Below are positions 58,984 to 64,000 of a DNA stretch of 64,000 bases, in pieces. A program made the translations under genes and the position numbers. Numbering within the stretch: the stretch's first letter is position 1; every line of letters begins with the position of its first letter. Source of the DNA: Bemisia tabaci (lineage: Eukaryota; Arthropoda; Insecta; Hemiptera; Aleyrodidae); assembly GCF_918797505.1 (NCBI RefSeq), contig NC_092800.1:558001-622000 (forward strand), written 5' to 3'. Under the pieces are notes generated by a model. It made no database searches. It was not told where the DNA came from and worked only from the letters and a program-made list of their open reading frames with translations.

Positions 58984-59047
58984 ATTGAGATTCATAGACA
59001 AAACGATAGGCAAAAAAGAAAATTGGAAAATGGAGGGGATATGTTGG
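58984..59047. mobile_element. GACAAAG-type MITE, left half, cut by a SINE
   Basis: ATAGACAAAACGATAGGCAA and AAAATGGAGGGGATATGTTG, ending where the SINE begins. Confidence 0.5.
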
Positions 59048-59049
59048 TT

Positions 59050-59484
59050 GGCCTCCTGTGGTGTGGTGGTTGTAGCGCTGGCCCTATGGCCGCAAGCACA
59101 CGCTGAATGCGGGAGCTGAATGAGGCTTCAATGTGGAAGTCATCGGCCCGATGCCTAAATTTTGCGCGTGTCGCGCAAAATTCAGCGAACATCGGATAAT
59201 GTCGGATTCGTCTGAACTATTCGAATAAATTTGATACATATCTAGATGAAAGTAACTCGACTTTGCGAAATTTCAGCTGTTGAGCGATGACTGCTGACTT
59301 CTATATTCAGCTGCCAAATTCAGCGTGTGATTCCAGCACAAGAGCAAGAGGTCCCGGCCAACTGACCGAAGATTGATGGTCTTATGCAATGGTCATACCC
59401 GGGGCTGGAGTAAGAAGCGTGGGATTAGCCAATGGGCTATTTGAAACTTATTCATGAAAAAAGGGAAAAATGAAAAAAAAAAAA
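59050..59484 (+). mobile_element. tRNA-derived SINE with an internal insertion
   Basis: Starts GGCCTCCTGTGGTGTGGTGG. The A-box half ends near 59092 and the sequence resumes near 59340 with AAGAGGTCCCGG and a body shared with 47722-47911 (CCAATGGGCTATTTGAAA), then an A-rich tail. The B box is damaged. Confidence 0.8.
59097..59329. mobile_element. 233-bp TIR element inserted in the SINE
   Basis: CACACGCTGAAT and ATTCAGCGTGTG are the paired ends, with a second pair (AGCTGAAT and ATTCAGCT) just inside. It interrupts the tRNA-like head of the SINE. Confidence 0.75.
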
Positions 59485-59770
59485 CAATTGGTAATTCTAG
59501 GTTCCTGTAAAGGCTAATCCGTCCAGAATAATTTGAAGAGCCAGAGAATGTCGTTAAATCCGGGAAAGTTCACGCACCCCGAATATTATTTCAAACTTTC
59601 AATCGAGAGGCGGCCGTTGCACGTGACGCGAATGCGAAAAGTTAATTTGGTTCCTAAAAATTGAGCTTGCCGGCCATGGTGGCTCCTAAAATTTTAGAGG
59701 GGAAGGCAGATCACAGTTTACGGCGGCAATTTCCAGTGATTTGATACATTGACACGACCGCCTGACAGTA

Positions 59771-60020
59771 TTGTCGTGCTAAGGAAGAACGCCGTACGAG
59801 CCTTCAGACGTTGCCAAGTTTCCTTTGATAAAAACCGAATTTACAGGAAAAATTGTGAATATTTTTTTACAAAATTTTCAGACAATTTTGTACGCAATTC
59901 AATCTAAAATATCTGAAAATCCAAGGAAAAATATGCACGATGTTGTCATAAATGCATGATGTATCAATGGAAATTTGGCAACTCTCGAATGTTCATACGA
60001 CGTTTTTCCTTGGTACGTCA
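59771..60020. mobile_element. ACGCCG MITE
   Basis: Ends are TTGTCGTGCTAAGGAAGAAC and CATACGACGTTTTTCCTTGG. Confidence 0.8.
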
Positions 60021-60132
60021 GGGTTAACGTTTATATGTATACTATACATTGTATGTGAGTACTTTAAGCTAATGTGAGCGATGGAGAACATCAACTGACC
60101 TGCCCATCAGTTGTGCGAGAATTTCACGTTTT

Positions 60133-60405
60133 ATGATGGTGCATGGCTCGCACGCAAGAATTAATTTCGGAATGGCACATTGTGAATGCTGCTTCGAGTA
60201 TGGAGCATCATTACATCAGTTGATTTCATTCACTTTCGATATTGAGCTGTGGCACGTATCCTCTGCGAGACTTTTGGATAATGAGCAACCGGTTACTGCA
60301 CACGGTAACCAGAGCGAGATTCCATCGCATTCAACTCAAGCTCAACTCACCGTTGCCGACAGACCATCTCCGAAAACTTCTTTCCAAACTCTTAATTATT
60401 ATTAA
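60133..60405 (+). CDS. 90-codon ORF, unknown
   Basis: Reads GMAHCECCFEYGASLHQLIS and later SEIPSHSTQAQLTVADRPSP, ending at TAA. No family or splice sites are evident, and no similar text is seen elsewhere in the window. Confidence 0.15.
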   Translation: MMVHGSHARINFGMAHCECCFEYGASLHQLISFTFDIELWHVSSARLLDNEQPVTAHGNQSEIPSHSTQAQLTVADRPSPKTSFQTLNYY

Positions 60406-60477
60406 TTAACAAGAAAATTACTTGAGAGGATACCGTTCTTAGATTCAAGCTTACAGTAGGCATGGAAGAAACATAAG

Positions 60478-60850
60478 CAGGGTGTCTAAGAGTTAAAAAA
60501 ATCCAAAATTTGGGACTTTCGGGAACTTTTAGGGGTGTTTTTTAAAAAAATCGGGTACTTTTTTTCCCGAAATAATGAGAGAAACGGAGCTAGTTAGAGC
60601 GTTACAGGCGTATTTTATACGACTAATTTTACGAGTCATGTTGAACCGATGAAAACATACGTAAAACCAAGCAACATTTGAATTTTTCTATCCCTGGTTA
60701 TACAGCCTCGCCGCGGCCGGCGGGAAAATGTGAAAATGCCGGTGTTGAGGACGATTTTTGTCATTTTTTGGGGACCTGAACAAGAAAAGTGGGGACTTCC
60801 GGGAATATCGGGGGTAATCAGGGACGTTGGGGACTTTTGGGGAGCGGTAT
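60478..60850. repeat. CAGGGTGTCTA repeat, copy 2
   Basis: Matches 22890-23268 throughout (GAGCTAGTTAG, TGTTGAACCGATGAAAACAT, GGGGACCTGAACAAGAAAA). The right terminal repeat is lost. Confidence 0.75.
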
Positions 60851-61420
60851 TCCTGTTTGTGACTCCATGAAGGGGGGTTGCCTTAACTCTCAGTATAACG
60901 GGACTCTATGCGTAGACAGACCTCACTTTCGCGTACGAGGTAAAATAGGCCATTTTCTTACGACTTTTGGCAACGGCAGTCTTTTGAGAAGGAAACGATT
61001 GGCACTGCGACTCGCGATATTTCGTCAAAATTATTAGGAGCCCAGTCGCAGCTTAAATTTTTCGAAAGGAAAAAAAGACTCAGGAATGTGTGTCACATTT
61101 TACGTAATTTTCAATCCGTGGACGGACGCGGACGACGCGAGACGTCTATCGAAGCCGGTAAGCTAATCTCTATCTAACGGATGTTTGTTCGGTCTTTGTT
61201 TTTCGCATTCCTTTGATTTTATCAATAAATACGTTAAATGCTTTTATCGATAGGAACTTGAGAGACACTCGCTGCGGAGGATAATAACAGGAGACAAAAA
61301 CTGGATGCCCTTACTTCGATTAGACCGCTAAACGTGTGACTGGTTTAGGACTATTTAATTGAATGCAAAAAACTATGAAAATAAACAGTTTACGGCCGCG
61401 GCGTTCTCGTATTGTTTCAT
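60851..61420. other. no gene seen
   Basis: Single-copy sequence, no convincing exon. Confidence 0.45.
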
Positions 61421-61421
61421 T

Positions 61422-61685
61422 CATATCGACGATGAAACTACCAAACCACGTATCTCGTTTGCGGTGTTTAAAAATCTACGCTCACATTTTATTTTTTTGA
61501 AGTGGACCAAATCAATATCATTCCTTGAAATTTTCACGGAATTTTCTCCGCACAAAGAGGAAAAATCACAGAAATTTTCAAGACTGGATGTTAAGTAGTT
61601 CTTCATTTAAAAAATAAAGTATGACAGGAAGTCTGCGACGTCGCAAACCGAGATACGTGGTTTGGTAGTTTCACCGTCGATATGT
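61422..61685. mobile_element. TATCGACGG-type MITE, good copy
   Basis: Nearly identical to 14368-14631: CATATCGACGATGAAACTAC at the left, GTAGTTTCACCGTCGATATG at the right. Confidence 0.85.
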
Positions 61686-61883
61686 GATAAAGCGCTCGAG
61701 AATATAGGATGTCCAGAAAAAATTAGGAGAATACTTTTTCAGGAAGAGCTGACTGATTCTGATAATGCTGAATTGACTTGGAAAAATATTCGTATTTACC
61801 GTGGACAAGTCAGTTCAGCGACTTATTTTTATGGCACGCAGTGACGATGAGAGGAATGCTATTTCTCTAGAGGTTGACAACAA

Positions 61884-61970
61884 ATTGGATGTATTTATGC
61901 TTCAAGGAACTATGTTCATATATACAGTTTGCGTGAAGCATAGTTCCTTTTGACATAAGTAAGACGTCCG
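61884..61970. repeat. short palindromic hairpin (same family as 21221)
   Basis: GGATGTATTTATGCTTCAAG and GAACTATG pair with CATAGTTCCTTTTGAC and AAGACGTCC, with mismatches. Confidence 0.65.
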
Positions 61971-62411
61971 ATTACCAGTTAGTTGAGAGCGTTTTAACTA
62001 CGTTTTAAGCCAAAAAATGGTGCTTAGAATTCATGGCGAGATAAACGAACTAGTTACGAATGAAGAAAAGAGGAAAGAACTTCAATTGAAAGTTGATTGA
62101 AAAAATTTTAAAATGAATTGTAGCATGACCGAGAAGATTCAAATTAATTAACAGCGGATGTCTCGCATACACTTTGATGTACAACGGATTGCGTGACACT
62201 CCTATGTTCATTTTATCACGCTTTCGGAAACAGTTGCTGGAATTTAATTTGCCGACTACGTTCCATCTGATCCACAAACTGTAAGCTGTCGCTGCAACTC
62301 CTTTCCCACTCACTCGACCATGCATCTGCTTTTGCATCATTTCCACAGGTCGACCTCCTAAAGCAGCCTTTAAAAAAGCCTGCTTTGGAAGGCAACCAGA
62401 GCAGTGGCGAT

Positions 62412-62665
62412 TCTTGAAATTTATAGACAAAGCTACAGACAAAAAGGACAAGCGGGATATGGAGGGATTTTATTTGTGGAAGCGGATGGTTGCCATGGAC
62501 AAAGGAGGAAGGTAATAGACTAACGGCAACCCGCGAGAGACCCTATAATTAGTCCATCATTTTCTCCCTTAGTCTATAGAAACCACCCTTTTCAACCAAT
62601 ACGATCGCTCCATACTCCCTACATCTTCTTCGTCGATCGCTTTGTCTATAATCTATGCTGGAATG
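62412..62665. mobile_element. GACAAAG-type MITE, full copy
   Basis: TATAGACAAAGCTACAGAC at the left and GATCGCTTTGTCTATAATC at the right. The centre holds GACTAACGGCAACCCGCGAG. Confidence 0.75.
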
Positions 62666-63230
62666 TTCCGGAAAAAAACTAAAATCCAGAACAACTCCAG
62701 ACTCTCTGCTAGGAAGCATGGAAGCATGTATAAGCTTGCAGAATGAAAAAATTCCAGAAAGGTATAAGGGCAATAACTAAAAAATATTTGTAGAAAAGTT
62801 GCGATACTTTGGCACCAAGAAATTCGGCAGCATGCCGCTAGTAAAAGCTCTCGTGGTAACTAGAACGTGCGATGGTAATAAACGGGAAAATATTGATATT
62901 TGCGGGCTCAGCTGGGAGTCACGTAAATGCTCCCTGCATCCCTGGCTGGTGCTGGGGTGGGAAATAGGGGTTGCCGACGCCATTGCGCCATTGCAAGGGG
63001 GATTGCATCAAGGGCGAGGGGTTGTTGACGCGCCCAACCCCCCTTAAAGTGTGAACGCGCCCTCCGCCCGCCAACGTCCTTGAATTTCCCGTTCTAACCA
63101 GGGTTTTCATCCCTACGGAGATCGCTTTTCCCGTCTGGAGCCAACCTCCCCCCTCCCCCTCCACTCACCCTACTAGACAGATCCCTGAGGCTAAACGTCT
63201 TTGTTCCTTCTCGCGAGCTCTCCCGGCTGT
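62666..63230. other. no gene seen
   Basis: Part of this stretch (62930-63170) is C-rich with GGGGTTG/CAACCCC words. No splice-supported exon. Confidence 0.4.
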
Positions 63231-63232
63231 TG

Positions 63233-63371
63233 AACCACATTTTGCAATAGGACACCATTATTTCCTCCTCATTCTAGAAATAACATGGATGCCATTAATT
63301 TCCCTCAGCAGATAGGTGTTTTTGCGAGTAAGCCAGGAACGAGTGTTTCTCATTGCAAAAATGTAATCTCT
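63233..63371. repeat. foldback of the 41324 family, diverged
   Basis: CCACATTTTGCAATAGGACA pairs loosely with GTTTCTCATTGCAAAAATGT. The loop text CATGGATGCCATTAATTTCC resembles that of 41324. Confidence 0.5.
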
Positions 63372-63604
63372 TTGAGTCTATTCACGCTAAAAAAGGTAAA
63401 AAAACTAAGTTCCGCCAAAAACTCTAAGCTAGGTACCAATATATAGATGGCATTTTGATTTAAAAAAAAAAGCCTAAAAATGCCGAGCCAGACTGAAATT
63501 GTGGAGCTTCAAAAATTTTCAGTCTAAAAAACTTAGTTTCGAGAGAAACTTACTCCAAAATATTATCTGGCACGTTCAGGACACGGAATTGCTGGGTTCA
63601 GTGG

Positions 63605-63802
63605 CGATTCATGAAAGTTGGTAACACTATTAGACTATAAAGGGGAAAATTATGAACACTAATTAAAGGGTCTGTTATCGGTTGCCAATAGTCAATCTAT
63701 TACCAACCTCCTTCGTCCATTGCAACCACCCGCTTCCACCAATAGGATCCCTCCTTATCCCTTTTGTCTTCGTCGTCTATAGCTTTGTCGATACATTTCA
63801 TT
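63605..63802. mobile_element. GACAAAG-type MITE, left end decayed
   Basis: The right half is clear (CACCAATAGGATCCCTCC, then GTCTATAGCTTTGTCGATAC); the left half is shortened. Confidence 0.6.
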
Positions 63803-64000
63803 TACATTTTTTTTTTCATTTACATTCATTTTTTTTACATTTTTAAATTTTCCCGCTGAATGGGATTTTCCATCGAAGTCTTAAAATCCGACTTTCCGGA
63901 GCAAAATTTTGACCTTATTCGGGCCGATTTCGATCAAATTGAAGCATTCTCGGGCTTCTTAAGCATATTTCGGCCCCTGGAAAAATAACCTCCTCCGATT

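Noticed and set aside
62777..63164. Opposed ORFs of about 80 codons
   Set aside because: Both strands are open over the same C-rich patch; no splice-supported exon.

Overview
The window looks like the nuclear genome of an insect, most likely a hemipteran; a whitefly such as Bemisia tabaci is my best guess. The evidence is AT-rich DNA, GT-AG introns, an insect-type (TTAGG)n repeat and dense small inverted-repeat transposons. The species name is inference; no search was run.

The one gene I recognise is milton (TRAK family), the mitochondrial kinesin adaptor. It lies on the minus strand. Eight coding exons between 16318 and 1 join with matching phases into about 522 codons. Both ends of the protein lie outside what I can see: the C-terminus runs off the left edge and the N-terminal exon(s) were not found. 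A short start-codon exon at 18626-18663 fits in phase through a secondary acceptor and may be an internal alternative start.

A second multi-exon minus-strand gene of unknown function is proposed at 49808-51522, preceded by an overlapping Cys-rich 79-residue ORF (51525-51764). Candidate plus-strand exons at 47580-47720, 49201-49388, 53443-53492 and 55810-55851 are weak.

The rest is mostly repeats. There are 13 copies of a roughly 250-bp MITE with GCCGTGCTAAGGAAGAACGCC ends, 6 of a TATCGACGGTGAAAC MITE, 6 of a hAT-like MITE (one with an 8-bp target duplication), about 9 full or half copies of a GACAAAG-type MITE, two tRNA-derived SINEs, about 80-bp palindromic hairpins, and many single foldback elements. 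Several are nested in each other.

Two structures stand out. One is an almost perfect 677-bp inverted repeat inside a milton intron (4776-6520). The other is a 4.2-kb palindrome (31290-35462) with 1.3-kb arms, an extra direct copy in its centre, and a younger MITE in one arm. Other oddities are an interstitial telomere tract inside a foldback element (43648-44152) and four back-to-back GC-rich palindromes (19387-19486).
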